64,000 nucleotides of DNA from Gloeocapsa sp. UFS-A4-WI-NPMV-4B04 (GCA_019359535.1 JAHHHE010000002.1:1-64000); one strand, 5' to 3'. Shown: positions 35,200 to 45,064, counted from the first letter of the stretch. Notes: generated by a model from the sequence alone, not told the origin. Translations and numbers: made by a program.

Positions 35200-37832
35200 A
35201 GCAAGTTCGTTCAGGAGGAAGTTTAACTTTTTTGGTCTTGTCTTTAGGCACAGGCGGATCATCGGCTTCGGCTAGCGTTCCCATAGAGATCCCCCCAACC
35301 CCCCTTTACAAGGGGGGCAAGGGGGGATCTAGTGTCCAAGGTTCACTTGAAGCTACACAGCTAGTTCAGCAAGGCAGAAAACTATATGCAGCAGAACAAT
35401 TTTATGAAGCGGTAACAGTTTGGCAACAGGCAGCACAAGATTATCAAGCTCAAAAAAATGTGCTGAATCAAGCTATGGTTTTGAGTAATCTTTCGCTAGC
35501 TTATCAGCAACTTGGACAGTGGGAACAAGCAAGCAAAGCGATCGCCCAAAGCTTAAATTTATTAAATACACAAGATAGAGGCAATCCAGCCCGAACACAG
35601 ATTCTTGCCCAAGCACTGAATACTCAAGGTACTCTCCAACTCGCACTAGGACAAGCTCAACAAGCTTTAATCACTTGGCAAAAAGCTGCTACTACTTATG
35701 CTGCTGCTGGCGATCAAACTGGAGTTACTCGTAGCCAAATTAATCAAGCTCAAGCATTGCAAGCACTAGGGCTGTACCGTCGGGCTTTAGCGACATTAAA
35801 CTCTGTAAATCAAATTCTGCAAAAACAACCAGATTCTTTGCTCAAAGTTGCTGGCTTACGCAGTTTGGGCAATACTCTCCGCCTAGTTGGTGATTTAGAA
35901 CAATCGCAGCAGATATTACAGCAAAGTTTAGCCCTAGCACAACAACTGAAATCCTCGCCAGACATTGGTGCTGCTTTCTTTAGTTTGGGCAATACAGCGC
36001 GAGCGTCTTTCGGAGGAGCTTCGCTAACGCAGCAAGACACCAAAGCAGCATTGAGTTTCTATCAACAAGCGGCAATTTCATCTTCATCTCAACTTACAAA
36101 AATTCAAGCCCAACTAAATCAACTCAGTCTGTTGTTGGAAACAAAGCAATTAAAATCTGCACAGGCATTATTGCCTCAAATTAAAGCTCAGATTACCGCC
36201 TTACCTTCAAGTAGTCAGTCAATTTATGCCCAAATTGAATTTGCTCAGAGTTTGATGAAACTAGAGGCGAAAGGGGAGAAGCAAGCGAAAGCAATTGCTC
36301 AGTTACTAGCTACGTCTGTTCAACAAGCTAAGAATTTGGGAGATCAACGCGCCGAAGCATATGCCATCGGTAATCTTGGCGGATTGTATGAACAAAATCA
36401 GCAGCAAGCGATCGCTAAAAATCTCACCGAGCAAGCTCTTCTCCTTTCCCAGTCAATTAATGCACCGGATATTGCCTATCGTTGGCAATGGCAGCTAGGA
36501 AGATTACTGAAAGCAGAAAAAGATAATCAAGGTGCGATCGCAAGTTATACCGAAGCAGTTAACACCCTCAAATCTTTACGCAGTGATTTGGTTGCTGTTA
36601 ATCCAGAAATTCAGTTTTCTTTTCGAGATGAAGTAGAACCTGTGTATCGAGAGTTAGTTGATTTGCTGTTGCAATCTCAAGGAAATCAACCCAGTCAGCA
36701 AAATTTAGTCCAAGCTCGAAGTGTAATCGAATCTCTTCAATTAGCGGAACTAGACAACTTCTTTCGAGAAGCGTGTTTAGAAGCTAAATCAGTGCTAATC
36801 GACAAAATAATTGAACAAGATAATCCAACTGCCGCAGTTATTTATCCGATTATTTTACGCGATCGCCTAGAAGTCATCCTAAAAATCCCCAATCAACCGT
36901 TACGTCACTACACAATTAAGGTATCCCAGAACCAAGTAGACCAAACTATAGAGGAATTACAGCAAAAGCTCACAGAACCCGACACCATCAAAGACGTTAA
37001 ACTTTTATCCCAACAGGTATATAGTTGGTTGATTCAACCCGCCGAGACAGAGTTGCAACGCAGTGGAGTCAAAACACTGGTGTTTGTTTTAGATGGTTCT
37101 TTGCGAAATATTCCAATGGCAGCCCTTTACGACGGCAAACAGTACCTTATAGAAAAGTACGCTGTAGCCTTAAGTCTTGGTTTACAACTGCTAGACCCCA
37201 AACCCTTGCCACAAGGGCGCTTAAAAGCCCTTACTGCTGGACTGAGCGTTGCCATTCCTAACTTTCCTTATCCGCCGTTAAGTGCAGTTAAGTCGGAATT
37301 CAATTTAATTGAGAAAGCTGGCGTATCAATCAGTCAGCTTCTCGATCAAAAGTTCACTAGCAAGACTCTTGAAAATGAGATCGCCTCATCGCCTTTTAAC
37401 GTGATCCATCTTGCTACTCACGGGCAATTTAGTTCCCAAGCAAAAAACACATTTATCCTGGCCTCGGATGGCCCAATTAATGTTGATCAGTTAGACAACT
37501 TACTCCGAACTAGAAACCGCAATTCTGCAAATGCTGTTGAATTACTGGTTCTTAGTGCCTGCGAAACAGCAACAGGAGACAAACGAGCTACTTTGGGGCT
37601 TGCTGGCGTATCAGTGCGGGCTGGGGCGCGTAGTACGCTAGCTTCTCTGTGGCAAATAGATGATCAAGCTACTGCCATGTTCATTGGTGAATTTTATCAA
37701 GAGTTAGCTAAGTCTAAAGTAACCAAAGCCGAAGCCCTGCGTCGTGCTCAATTAACTTTGATGAAAAAGTATCCTAATTACAGCCGTCCAAGTTTTTGGG
37801 CCCCTTATGTTCTGGTGGGTAATTGGCTATAA
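35151..37832 (+). CDS. TPR-CHAT protein (caspase-like peptidase domain)
   Basis: The 893-residue protein has an N-terminal signal-like segment (FLVLSLGTGGSSASA), about eight TPR repeats (residues about 70-480) and a C-terminal CHAT domain (about 560-893), a caspase-like Cys protease fold with catalytic His in VIHLATHGQFSS and Cys in LLVLSACETATGD. Such genes are typical companions of TpsB in cyanobacteria. Two repeat-derived insertions break the coding sequence without shifting the frame: IPPTPLYKGGKGG near residue 47 and SFGGASLTQ near 284. The start overlaps tpsB by 49 bases. Substrate is unknown; a role in processing or quality control of secreted adhesins is inference. Confidence 0.9.
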   Translation: MARKRCVFFHSVQPLLKQVRSGGSLTFLVLSLGTGGSSASASVPIEIPPTPLYKGGKGGSSVQGSLEATQLVQQGRKLYAAEQFYEAVTVWQQAAQDYQAQKNVLNQAMVLSNLSLAYQQLGQWEQASKAIAQSLNLLNTQDRGNPARTQILAQALNTQGTLQLALGQAQQALITWQKAATTYAAAGDQTGVTRSQINQAQALQALGLYRRALATLNSVNQILQKQPDSLLKVAGLRSLGNTLRLVGDLEQSQQILQQSLALAQQLKSSPDIGAAFFSLGNTARASFGGASLTQQDTKAALSFYQQAAISSSSQLTKIQAQLNQLSLLLETKQLKSAQALLPQIKAQITALPSSSQSIYAQIEFAQSLMKLEAKGEKQAKAIAQLLATSVQQAKNLGDQRAEAYAIGNLGGLYEQNQQQAIAKNLTEQALLLSQSINAPDIAYRWQWQLGRLLKAEKDNQGAIASYTEAVNTLKSLRSDLVAVNPEIQFSFRDEVEPVYRELVDLLLQSQGNQPSQQNLVQARSVIESLQLAELDNFFREACLEAKSVLIDKIIEQDNPTAAVIYPIILRDRLEVILKIPNQPLRHYTIKVSQNQVDQTIEELQQKLTEPDTIKDVKLLSQQVYSWLIQPAETELQRSGVKTLVFVLDGSLRNIPMAALYDGKQYLIEKYAVALSLGLQLLDPKPLPQGRLKALTAGLSVAIPNFPYPPLSAVKSEFNLIEKAGVSISQLLDQKFTSKTLENEIASSPFNVIHLATHGQFSSQAKNTFILASDGPINVDQLDNLLRTRNRNSANAVELLVLSACETATGDKRATLGLAGVSVRAGARSTLASLWQIDDQATAMFIGEFYQELAKSKVTKAEALRRAQLTLMKKYPNYSRPSFWAPYVLVGNWL
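35288..35330. repeat. palindromic C/G-run repeat in the TPR-CHAT gene
   Basis: gatcccccc...ggggggatc and cccccctt...aagggggg form a long, nearly perfect hairpin. This repeat family is common between genes in many cyanobacteria and encodes the tell-tale peptide PTPLYKGGKGG when it lands in a gene. Here it sits just after the signal peptide region, where an insertion is tolerated. Confidence 0.85.
35996..36032 (+). repeat. short GC-rich repeat inserted in a TPR of the CHAT gene
   Basis: The stretch cagcgcgagcgtctttcgga continues ggagcttcgctaacgcagc and is similar in type to the kdpB insertion. It adds residues ASFGGASLT between the end of one helix (FFSLGNTAR) and the expected next one (QDTKAALSFYQQA). 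The frame is kept. Confidence 0.6.
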
Positions 37833-37837
37833 AAAGA

Positions 37838-38012
37838 GTGAGTAGTGCAAAAGTGAGTAGTGAGTAGAAAAAATTCACTACTCACTACTCACTTCTTTGA
37901 CACTGAAAAGAGTGAGTAGTGGAAAGTGGAGAAGCGCTTCGCGCCGTGAGTAGTCAAGAGTGGAAGAAATTTATACTCACTTCTTATCTACTCACTACTT
38001 ACTACTTACTAC
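37838..38012. repeat. gagtagt/ctactca simple repeats with hairpins
   Basis: Strings of gtgagtagt units are followed by complementary ttcactactcactactcact, giving large potential hairpins downstream of the CHAT gene, and end in a tacttac microsatellite into which the ISKra4-type element has inserted. A gaagcgcttcgcgcc palindrome is embedded at about 37931. Confidence 0.7.
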
Positions 38013-39390
38013 GGACGTGACCTCGATTTGATAGGGTTAGGAAGCAACAGGGAAGCCATATTGGTTGAGCTTATTCCAGAATTGATTCCATCGAGTTGAT
38101 GTTAGGACTAAGGTTCTTAAACTCAATACCACGGCTGCACCTGCTTCTTTCCATCGCATACCAGAACAGCATAACCGTTGCTTGATAACGGTTTTACAAG
38201 CGGCTTCGGTCACCCCAGACCCAATCGGATAGTGTTGGTCGCGGTAAAAAGCATAATTCATTTGATGGAGATGGTTCTGGAAATAAGTCACCGCCGCACT
38301 TAGGTTATCTTGAATAGTTTGAGGATGTCTTTGTGACTGGAATAACTCACGCATCTGTTCATAGAGTTGAGCCGCAGCGCCGGAGTCATGTTTGAGTTGA
38401 TGACACGTCTGATTGAGCCATTGCTGCTGTTGGGTTAAGTCTTTGGGGTAAAGGGCGACTGCGACAGCACCGAGATAACCAGAAGCATGATAGAAATCGA
38501 GCACCTGTTGAGTGGTATGACGGTTGAGAAATTGCCAGTTTGAGGCGGCACCATCGGCAATCCCGATATAGGTCGCTTCGGGATAACGGGCTTTGGTGCG
38601 ACCGATTTCTCGTTCTAGGCGCTCCAGAAAACTAGCTTTGCCATACTCTGGAGTTGCGCCAATATAAATCGTGTGTTGGCGTTCTCCTAAAGCGTCATAG
38701 AGGCTGATGGTGCCAACCATTGTCTCTCGTAATCCGGTATCACACAACAGCATACAAGTTCCATCTAAGCCAATGGCAACGCTCTTAATCTCAACCTCCA
38801 GCTTAGGCGGGACTACCGTTCCAACTCTCTTCTTTCGCTTCAATGATACTGGCAACCGCTTCGCTGACTCGCTGAATATAAGACACTGCCACTGGACGGC
38901 GATGGTTTTCCGCTAGATCTCGTTGCACATCTCGCGCTGAACCATAAGCCAGTTTTGAGGACACCTGTTTGGCAAACAGTGGCGTTGAAGTCATGATAAT
39001 TCGGGCTTCTCGTTCCAGAGGGCAATAGGTTTTACCACCCCCTGAGCGTTGATAGACATGACGAAGTACCACAACTTCCCCATAAGGAGTTTGGTAGGCT
39101 TTCGGCTGTTCGCATGAAGGTCCGCATCACTTCTCCGGCTATGTTGATCTGTGATCCGTCTGTATCCAAATATTTAAGCGCCGCTTCCGTTGCAATACAC
39201 CCCGTCTCGTTTAGGCTTTGCTGGATGTTCTCCTCACTCGTGAGCATCGAACGGCTCAGGTCAATCGTGACTTCTATCCTAACTTGCGACCCTTCAATAC
39301 TCAGCAATTGAGCGCCCATACCAATCCCTCTTGTTTGCACTACTGACCAATACCACTATTTGATGACTTAATCAAGTGGAGGTCGCACCC
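38013..39390 (-). mobile_element. degenerate ISKra4-type insertion sequence
   Basis: Imperfect terminal inverted repeats are visible: ggacgtgacctcgatttgat at 38013-38032 and, as its counterpart at 39371-39390, atcaagtggaggtcgcaccc (15 of 20 positions match after inversion). Between them is one frameshifted transposase. Both flanks are ttactac/tacttac repeats, so the target was the microsatellite and an exact target duplication cannot be read. Confidence 0.75.
38037..39340 (-). pseudogene. ISKra4-family transposase, two frameshifts
   Basis: Three minus-strand frames add up to one transposase. Part 1 (from 39340, or ATG 39319) has IEVTIDLSRSMLTSEENIQQ. Near 39110 the frame changes to KAYQTPYGEVVVLRHVYQRS and on. 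Near 38850 it changes again to TVVPPKLEVEIKSVAIGLDG, with catalytic-domain blocks IGIADGAASNWQFL and YPIGSGVTEAACKTVIKQR, the hallmark of the ISKra4 family. Neither break has a convincing slippery heptamer, so I read it as inactive rather than as programmed frameshifting. Confidence 0.8.
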
Positions 39391-39407
39391 TTACTACTTA
39401 CTACTTA

Positions 39408-40268
39408 CTACTTACTACTCACTTCTTTGACACTCTTCAGCCCCCACAAAGGAAAGGCATTCTTAAGATTACAGCACTGGACGATAGGTTTAGAGGCGAT
39501 ATCACTTAAGCCAGCAGATTGCAATAAATCAGTCCAATCATTTTTAAGTGTCGTATCCTCTGTATTAACAAGGCGGAGATCAGCTAGGCTCGTTAAAGCT
39601 TCATGCCAAATACCATTAGCAGCATAAATAGCAATCTGCTGTTGTGGTGTGGCTGTTTCTAGCTGACTTACAATGGTGGGGTTAAGTTTGACCCGTTGTA
39701 CCCATCCTTCAACGTAATCTTTCATTTTTGCTGGCGGTTGCAGCGCACAATCAACATTAACTTTGAAAAACCAATGATACATTTTGCCAATCTCTAAAGG
39801 CTTTGCCGTAGATGGCAGACGAAAGCTGACAATGCCTGGAGTTCTAGGTAATGTTACAGAGGTTCGGTAAACATCATCTTCTCCATCTTGTAGCACAAAC
39901 TCTACAGAGCGTAAGGATGTATTTGAATAAGGAACATAAAACCAGAAGGTTGGATACTCAGCGATCGTTTTTCCCCAAACATACGTTACTTTTCCTTCGC
40001 TTTCAGCCAAGCTTTTCTCAGACGTAGGTACTAAGGCAGTAAGCGGCGGCTCAAGAACGCAGTTACCACGTCCGGCTGCGCCTTTACGCCGTCCAGTGGG
40101 AGTACCGTTGTCTGGTAGTTGTGGTTGTTGCACAAACTGAACTCGTGAATTATTAGAAACATAGCTAACGGAATCAGATGTTAGTCCTGGCATGGTGTAG
40201 CTTGTGAGGCTAACAAATGCCATAGAAATCGCGTAAATAGGTTTTAGTTTAGGCATAAGTAACCTCAT
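39408..40268 (-). CDS. DUF928 family secreted protein
   Basis: The 286-residue protein has a signal peptide (about residues 5-30, IYAISMAFVSLTSYTMPGL) and the DUF928 pattern: RRKGAAGRGNC near 60, LTALVPTSEKSLAESE, PTFWFYVPYS, SVEFVLQDGEDDVYRT, IGKMYHWFFKVNVDC. A helical tail follows with GIWHEALTSLADLR and DWTDLLQSAGL. DUF928 genes are cyanobacterial and usually lie next to CHASE2/CHAT genes. The ATG overlaps the upstream stop (ATGA, 40265-40268), so it is translationally coupled to the CHASE2 gene. Function is unknown; it should be periplasmic. Confidence 0.88.
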   Translation of the reverse strand: MRLLMPKLKPIYAISMAFVSLTSYTMPGLTSDSVSYVSNNSRVQFVQQPQLPDNGTPTGRRKGAAGRGNCVLEPPLTALVPTSEKSLAESEGKVTYVWGKTIAEYPTFWFYVPYSNTSLRSVEFVLQDGEDDVYRTSVTLPRTPGIVSFRLPSTAKPLEIGKMYHWFFKVNVDCALQPPAKMKDYVEGWVQRVKLNPTIVSQLETATPQQQIAIYAANGIWHEALTSLADLRLVNTEDTTLKNDWTDLLQSAGLSDIASKPIVQCCNLKNAFPLWGLKSVKEVSSK

Positions 40269-42655
40269 CCAAGTGGTGGTTTTGAGTTTAGAGGCTTACT
40301 GGTGTTATAAAAATGGACGTACTTATATACCGCTACACTACCACCAGTAGCTATTAAAACCAAGGCTGAGGGAACAAGGGGAACCCAACCACCTTGAGTC
40401 AAGATGAGGAAGCAAAGACCGTATAAGGTTGCGAGTGCAAGTACGATCGCAAGTTCCAGATGTAGCAGCGATCGCAAGCGGAGGGCAAGTATGCCTCCAA
40501 CTATTGACCAACCCCAGATCCATAATCCTTCACTCCACTGATCCCAAACCCATAGCAAGGGTCGTTTATCCAAAACTGCACTCAAAATTTGACTTACCAT
40601 TTGTGCTTGCAGAAATACTCCAGGTATTTGCTTTTGAAACGCCTGCTGACCAGTAGTGTAAGGTGTAAACCAATAATCACTAGCACTTGGGGCAGTAACG
40701 CCAATAATCACAATCCGATTCTTGAGTTCTTTGACTAAATCTGGACTGATTTGTTCGTTGAGAATGTCTTTAAGACTAATTTGCGCGGCAATATCTTCAA
40801 GCGAGTGAAAGGGGCGGTAATTAAGTAATAATTGATAACCTCGGTCATCAACATTTTGATAACCGCCTGTATGGGATTTTAATTGCTTAAATACAACGTC
40901 ACCGAACTGTAAATATCCTTCTGGAGTAACTTTTGCCGCAATCCCCTTTGTATCTAAATAATGAAGTGCTAGTTGCAGACTAAAAGCATATTTTGTCCCA
41001 CAACGAGATGCTAGGGGTGGAGTCAAATGTAATAGCTGGCGACGAACAGTGTTATTGTCACCGTCGGCGATCGCATCGCTAAAGCCTAAGCGTTGTTTCG
41101 GAATTTCTGGCGGAGGTGCAACGCCGAGTTCATCGACTTCAGGATCACTTACTTTACACACGCCAATTAAGGAATTATTTTGCTCTAAACGAGTTTTTAA
41201 ATACGGGTAATTTGGCTCTACTGGCAAAGGACGATAAATATCTAAGCCAACGGTTCGCGGTTGATATCGCTGTAGTTTTTCTAGAAGTCGCAAGAGCGAT
41301 CGCTCTGATAGCGAACCTTGTCCCGATTCTTGACTTTGAGCTTGGATATCAGCTTCATTAATTGTTACTACTAATAGGCGCGGATCAGGCCCTTCAATCG
41401 GTCTAAGTTGATTAAGATGATCGAAAGCTTGTAGTTCTAGTTGTTGCAGCACTCCTACGTGACGCACTCCAACCACAAATGACGTGATAACTGCACTTAC
41501 AAAAAATGCTTTGCGGAAGATATCTCTGGTTCTCAGCTTTTGGCGCTGAAGATGGCGATCGCCATCTTCCTCAATTCCACTACACAATTGTTTCCAGGTT
41601 GGTGGTACTTCAGCCGGATTTTGGTAAATTATCGGTAGCCAAGTTGCACAAGGAAATTGATCTTCTAGGCTCTGTAACCTTTCCCGTGCTTCTCGCACTG
41701 CTAAATAAAAAGATGTACCCCTAGCAAATGCTTGAAGAAAATGCTTCAAAAATTGATGTGCAACACGATCTGGCACTGGTTCGCGCATTACCACAATTTG
41801 CGGAATCTGTAAATTAGCTAAATTTCGCGCTAATCCCAACCCATCACACGAGTTAAAAATTGCTAATTTCAAGCCATGTTCTACGGCTGTTTGCAGGGCG
41901 TACCTTAAATCATTAATCGTTAAGCTATCTGTTTGATTAATATAAATCCGCCCAGTTTCACCATTTACGCTACTGGTACTGTGTCCCGCAAAAAAGAGGA
42001 TGTCCCAACCCTCAAGCCATAATTGATTAGTTAACTCTTGGCGTTGCGGTTCTACCAAAAACTTGACTTGTGCGTTTGGTAAGCGCTCTAGCAAGGCTGC
42101 ATCTGCTTGAGTATCAATTCCATCGCTATTGCCCAAAATCGCTAAAATTTTAACTTGATTTTTCGCAATTGATACTTGCTTGACGCTTTCATATGCTGGC
42201 GTACTTAAGGCAATTTCCGTATGAGAGTAGCGCTCAAATAAATCACACAAATGCCAGGGTAGTCGCTGCACTCGAATGTCTTCGGCTTGGATGATCACCC
42301 GCACTTCGTCGGATGGCATTAATCTTTCGAGAAATCTCTCTCTTAAGGGGCGAAATGACTGGGAGTGCAACCAGGTATTTAAACTATTGCACAATACTTC
42401 AACTGCGTGGCAGCAGTCTTGAATAACACAAACATTGGTAACTTGTACCGCTTCTGCTTCTAGTCGAGAACGCAAACCTAAACGGCGATAAGCTGATTGC
42501 CAACAGCTATAATGTTGGGGAATTTCTGGTGCTGGAGGAAGTTTTCCGGTAATTTCTATTGAGGGGCGATCGCCATCTTCTCCAATCTGCAATGTCACAG
42601 AAAACCCCTGCTCAAAATTTCCATCCCCTAGCTTAAAGACAACTAACTTGCCCAC
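40265..42655 (-). CDS. CHAT-CHASE2 transmembrane protein
   Basis: The 796-residue protein has an N-terminal CHAT protease-like domain (about 50-360; FFAGHSTSSVNG with the His and LAIFNSCDGLGLA with the Cys). A membrane helix follows (about 383-402), then an extracytoplasmic CHASE2 sensor domain (about 410-700; QAFDHLNQLRPIEGPDPRLL, VGLDIYRPLPVEP, IVIIGVTAPSASDYWFTPYT), and three C-terminal helices (about 715-780). It looks like a receptor in which an outside signal controls a cytoplasmic CHAT domain, with no kinase output. It is in an operon with the sigma factor, DUF1822 and DUF928 genes. Confidence 0.9.
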   Translation of the reverse strand: MGKLVVFKLGDGNFEQGFSVTLQIGEDGDRPSIEITGKLPPAPEIPQHYSCWQSAYRRLGLRSRLEAEAVQVTNVCVIQDCCHAVEVLCNSLNTWLHSQSFRPLRERFLERLMPSDEVRVIIQAEDIRVQRLPWHLCDLFERYSHTEIALSTPAYESVKQVSIAKNQVKILAILGNSDGIDTQADAALLERLPNAQVKFLVEPQRQELTNQLWLEGWDILFFAGHSTSSVNGETGRIYINQTDSLTINDLRYALQTAVEHGLKLAIFNSCDGLGLARNLANLQIPQIVVMREPVPDRVAHQFLKHFLQAFARGTSFYLAVREARERLQSLEDQFPCATWLPIIYQNPAEVPPTWKQLCSGIEEDGDRHLQRQKLRTRDIFRKAFFVSAVITSFVVGVRHVGVLQQLELQAFDHLNQLRPIEGPDPRLLVVTINEADIQAQSQESGQGSLSERSLLRLLEKLQRYQPRTVGLDIYRPLPVEPNYPYLKTRLEQNNSLIGVCKVSDPEVDELGVAPPPEIPKQRLGFSDAIADGDNNTVRRQLLHLTPPLASRCGTKYAFSLQLALHYLDTKGIAAKVTPEGYLQFGDVVFKQLKSHTGGYQNVDDRGYQLLLNYRPFHSLEDIAAQISLKDILNEQISPDLVKELKNRIVIIGVTAPSASDYWFTPYTTGQQAFQKQIPGVFLQAQMVSQILSAVLDKRPLLWVWDQWSEGLWIWGWSIVGGILALRLRSLLHLELAIVLALATLYGLCFLILTQGGWVPLVPSALVLIATGGSVAVYKYVHFYNTSKPLNSKPPLG

Positions 42656-42686
42656 AACTTGTTTCCCTTAAGGCGCGTTAATTCAA

Positions 42687-43676
42687 TCAAATTACAAAAT
42701 TCTCTGTAATGCTGACATCACCGAGAGCTACTTTTACACTAAACTTTTCTTTGGGTTTTCCACTAAATTGCAACTGAATGTAATTATCTGCACTTCTAGC
42801 TTGAGCTTCTAAAAAAATTTCTTCTGATTCATCAAGTACAATCAGTTGAAGTAGTGGTTGCAAATAAGTTTGACTGCCCGTAGGATGCACTTGGATCAGA
42901 ATATCAGTTTTTTGCGGTGATACTTGTCTAAGTTCAACGATTAAAGCTACCGAGTGACCAGCTAGTTGCAAGCCCAAGTCAATTAACTTAGCTCGTCTAA
43001 CACTAGCTTCATGATGCTGAGAGCTAGTTTCCTGAGAATTATCATTTCTTCTAAAACTAAAAGCTAGGTTTGTTTGTGTTGAACCTAAGAGCGCTTCGAT
43101 TGTTTGCCAACTTGTGTCAAAAACATTCTCTAGCCATTGACTCAAGCAGGTAATACCTTGTCGGGGTAATTCATGAATTACCTCTACAGGTTGCTGCAAT
43201 TGACTCAAGCGATCGCATAAATTTTCTATCGGTTGTAATTCACTAATTGCTATATATTCCGTTGCTGCTGTTTGGATAAATCCCAGCACTTTTGCTTCAC
43301 GCAGGAGTTCATCAAACTCAACTACTACATAGCCAATTCGATCTGACCAAACTTCTGGCGGAATGTAGCAATTTTCCTGATCAGCTCTAATCGGACGGCA
43401 TTCTAAGCGACCTATATCAGTCACTTCTAAGTCAGCAACATCAGCAGCCAGCCGCACCACTGGGTTCCAACTATCGCCGACTGTTATATCTGTCGTAATG
43501 CCGATCATCTCCAAGTAATAATTTACGACACACACAGCTAGCGTATTTAAACGAACTTGCTCTACCTTCTCAGGTGTAGGCTGTCCAGCAGCAAATTTTT
43601 GGGCTATTGCCCGTGCAGTTTCAGTAATCGGTAGCGGCAAAGAAAATTCTTCTATTACTCTTGTTTTGTAAGTCAT
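42687..43676 (-). CDS. DUF1822 family protein
   Basis: The 329-residue protein belongs to the cyanobacteria-specific DUF1822 family (SLPLPITETARAIAQKFAAG; RLNTLAVCVVNYYLEMIGIT; LECRPI; CYIPPEVWSDRIGYVVVEFD). A middle region holds LGLQLAGHSVALIVELRQVS and LIQVHPTGSQTYLQPLLQL, shared by the family. It is soluble with no recognised catalytic motif. It lies 12 bases after the sigma-like gene and 31 bases before the CHASE2 gene, all on one strand. The role is unknown. Confidence 0.85.
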   Translation of the reverse strand: MTYKTRVIEEFSLPLPITETARAIAQKFAAGQPTPEKVEQVRLNTLAVCVVNYYLEMIGITTDITVGDSWNPVVRLAADVADLEVTDIGRLECRPIRADQENCYIPPEVWSDRIGYVVVEFDELLREAKVLGFIQTAATEYIAISELQPIENLCDRLSQLQQPVEVIHELPRQGITCLSQWLENVFDTSWQTIEALLGSTQTNLAFSFRRNDNSQETSSQHHEASVRRAKLIDLGLQLAGHSVALIVELRQVSPQKTDILIQVHPTGSQTYLQPLLQLIVLDESEEIFLEAQARSADNYIQLQFSGKPKEKFSVKVALGDVSITENFVI

Positions 43677-43688
43677 GATCTGTTTCCT

Positions 43689-44375
43689 TTACATATATCC
43701 TTGTGATTCGCCAAATTTCCGCAAACGCGGAATGCACTGTCGGCGATAGAAACTCGTCAGGGTCGAAATTGAAATATTGAATTCTGCGGACATTGTTTTC
43801 CAGCTGGTTTCTGGAGGCAATCGTTTTAGGATCAAGACTTGACAAGTCACCAATGAATGTCCCTGAATATGAATACTCTGCAATTCACCATCTAGATCTG
43901 TTTTAGCCCACTGTTTTGTCATTTCTAGAATTGGAGGAATATCAGCAGGTCCTTGTAGAGCTTCTACAGGGTCAATTGATTCATACGTTTCTAAAATTTT
44001 TTCAGTGGCAGTTTGAGCAAGCTTTATCTGTTCTTGAATGCGAGTATCTTGTAGTCGTCGCTTCAAGTAGGCGTTGAGCCAAGTTATCACGCTGCTTTGA
44101 TTAGGGTTATATTTTTCTGCCGTAGTTGCTTCACAAAGATTACGGCAGAAATACATCCATGTTTGTTGCAATGCATCTTCATAATAAGCAGCATTGTCTT
44201 TCCAAAGCTTGCCCGACTTGATAATTAGCCGTACTAATCGAGTTAAACCTCGCTGGCGATCGCTACTTGTATATTTATGTCTACAAGTCTCTATCACTAG
44301 CTGGCGTAAAAGCTCCTCATGTTCATCCATAGCAGTCTTGTTGATGAGAACTGTACTCTGGTTAGTATTTTTCAA
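43689..44375 (-). CDS. sigma-70-like factor of the DUF1822 operon
   Basis: The product is 228 residues if it starts at TTG 44375, which has GGAG seven bases upstream; ATG 44330 would give 213 residues. A sigma region 2 like block is YYEDALQQTWMYFCRNLCEA with NPNQSSVITWLNAYLKRRLQ, and a C-terminal helix-turn-helix region follows (LKRLPPETSWKTMSAEFNIS, TLTSFYRRQCIPRLRKF). The sequence is divergent, typical of the sigma-like genes that head DUF1822/CHASE2 clusters. It may direct transcription of this surface-related locus. The first 15 residues are uncertain. Confidence 0.75.
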   Translation of the reverse strand: MKNTNQSTVLINKTAMDEHEELLRQLVIETCRHKYTSSDRQRGLTRLVRLIIKSGKLWKDNAAYYEDALQQTWMYFCRNLCEATTAEKYNPNQSSVITWLNAYLKRRLQDTRIQEQIKLAQTATEKILETYESIDPVEALQGPADIPPILEMTKQWAKTDLDGELQSIHIQGHSLVTCQVLILKRLPPETSWKTMSAEFNISISTLTSFYRRQCIPRLRKFGESQGYM

Positions 44376-45064
44376 TAAAAACTCCGATCATAAAAGTTAT
44401 TAGTGCTTCATTAGTAAGATTCTTAATTAGTCATCTTTTGCTTGATGTAAAGTTATTTGTAGCGTTTAACCAGTAATTTTGGTTGCTCGACATATTTTGT
44501 ACCTCCCGCATCAGCGTACATAGAATTAAGTAAGACGGTTTTCAACAGATGTAACAAGAATAAAGTGATGTATGGCTGTTCCATCCTCACCAATCTTGCT
44601 ATTTACTTATCAGGACAAAAGCAGTAAATTACGCAAAACCTCCTAATGAATTTTCAGTTTGGAGATTTGAGCAACCTACTGTTTACAAGCTAAGGTATTA
44701 AATATTACAAGTATTTAAAATAGGTAGGGGCTATTACTTCCTTACTTCTCTAACTCTGGTTTTCAGGCGTAGTGTAAATTTGGGATGAAGAAAAATAGGC
44801 GATCGCATGAAGAATTGATGAAGGCGACCGAAGTTACTTGCATACAAGCGTATAATTTGCATATCAGTAAAACTAATATCAAAGACACTACTGAAATTTT
44901 TATTAAAAAAATAAACTAGACGCTTATCTGGCTAAATATTTAGATTTGTAAATATTTTCCTAAAATTTGATGCTAAATCAACAACAAACTCAAACCGCAA
45001 ACTAAAACCCCGCAATAGAGGTTAGACGCGAATGGGTGAAATGTTGTCTCTATGAATAAATACT
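44376..45064. other. divergent intergenic region between the sigma operon and ebo
   Basis: About 690 bases without a gene. It must hold both promoters. A TATAAT at about 44850 with an extended GCG before it is a -10 candidate for ebo, but no good -35 is at the right distance. The part from 44880 to 45000 is AT-rich. Confidence 0.4.

Noticed and set aside
38803..39340. Programmed frameshift in the ISKra4 transposase
   Set aside because: Two breaks are needed and neither sits on a convincing slippery heptamer, so decay is the simpler reading.
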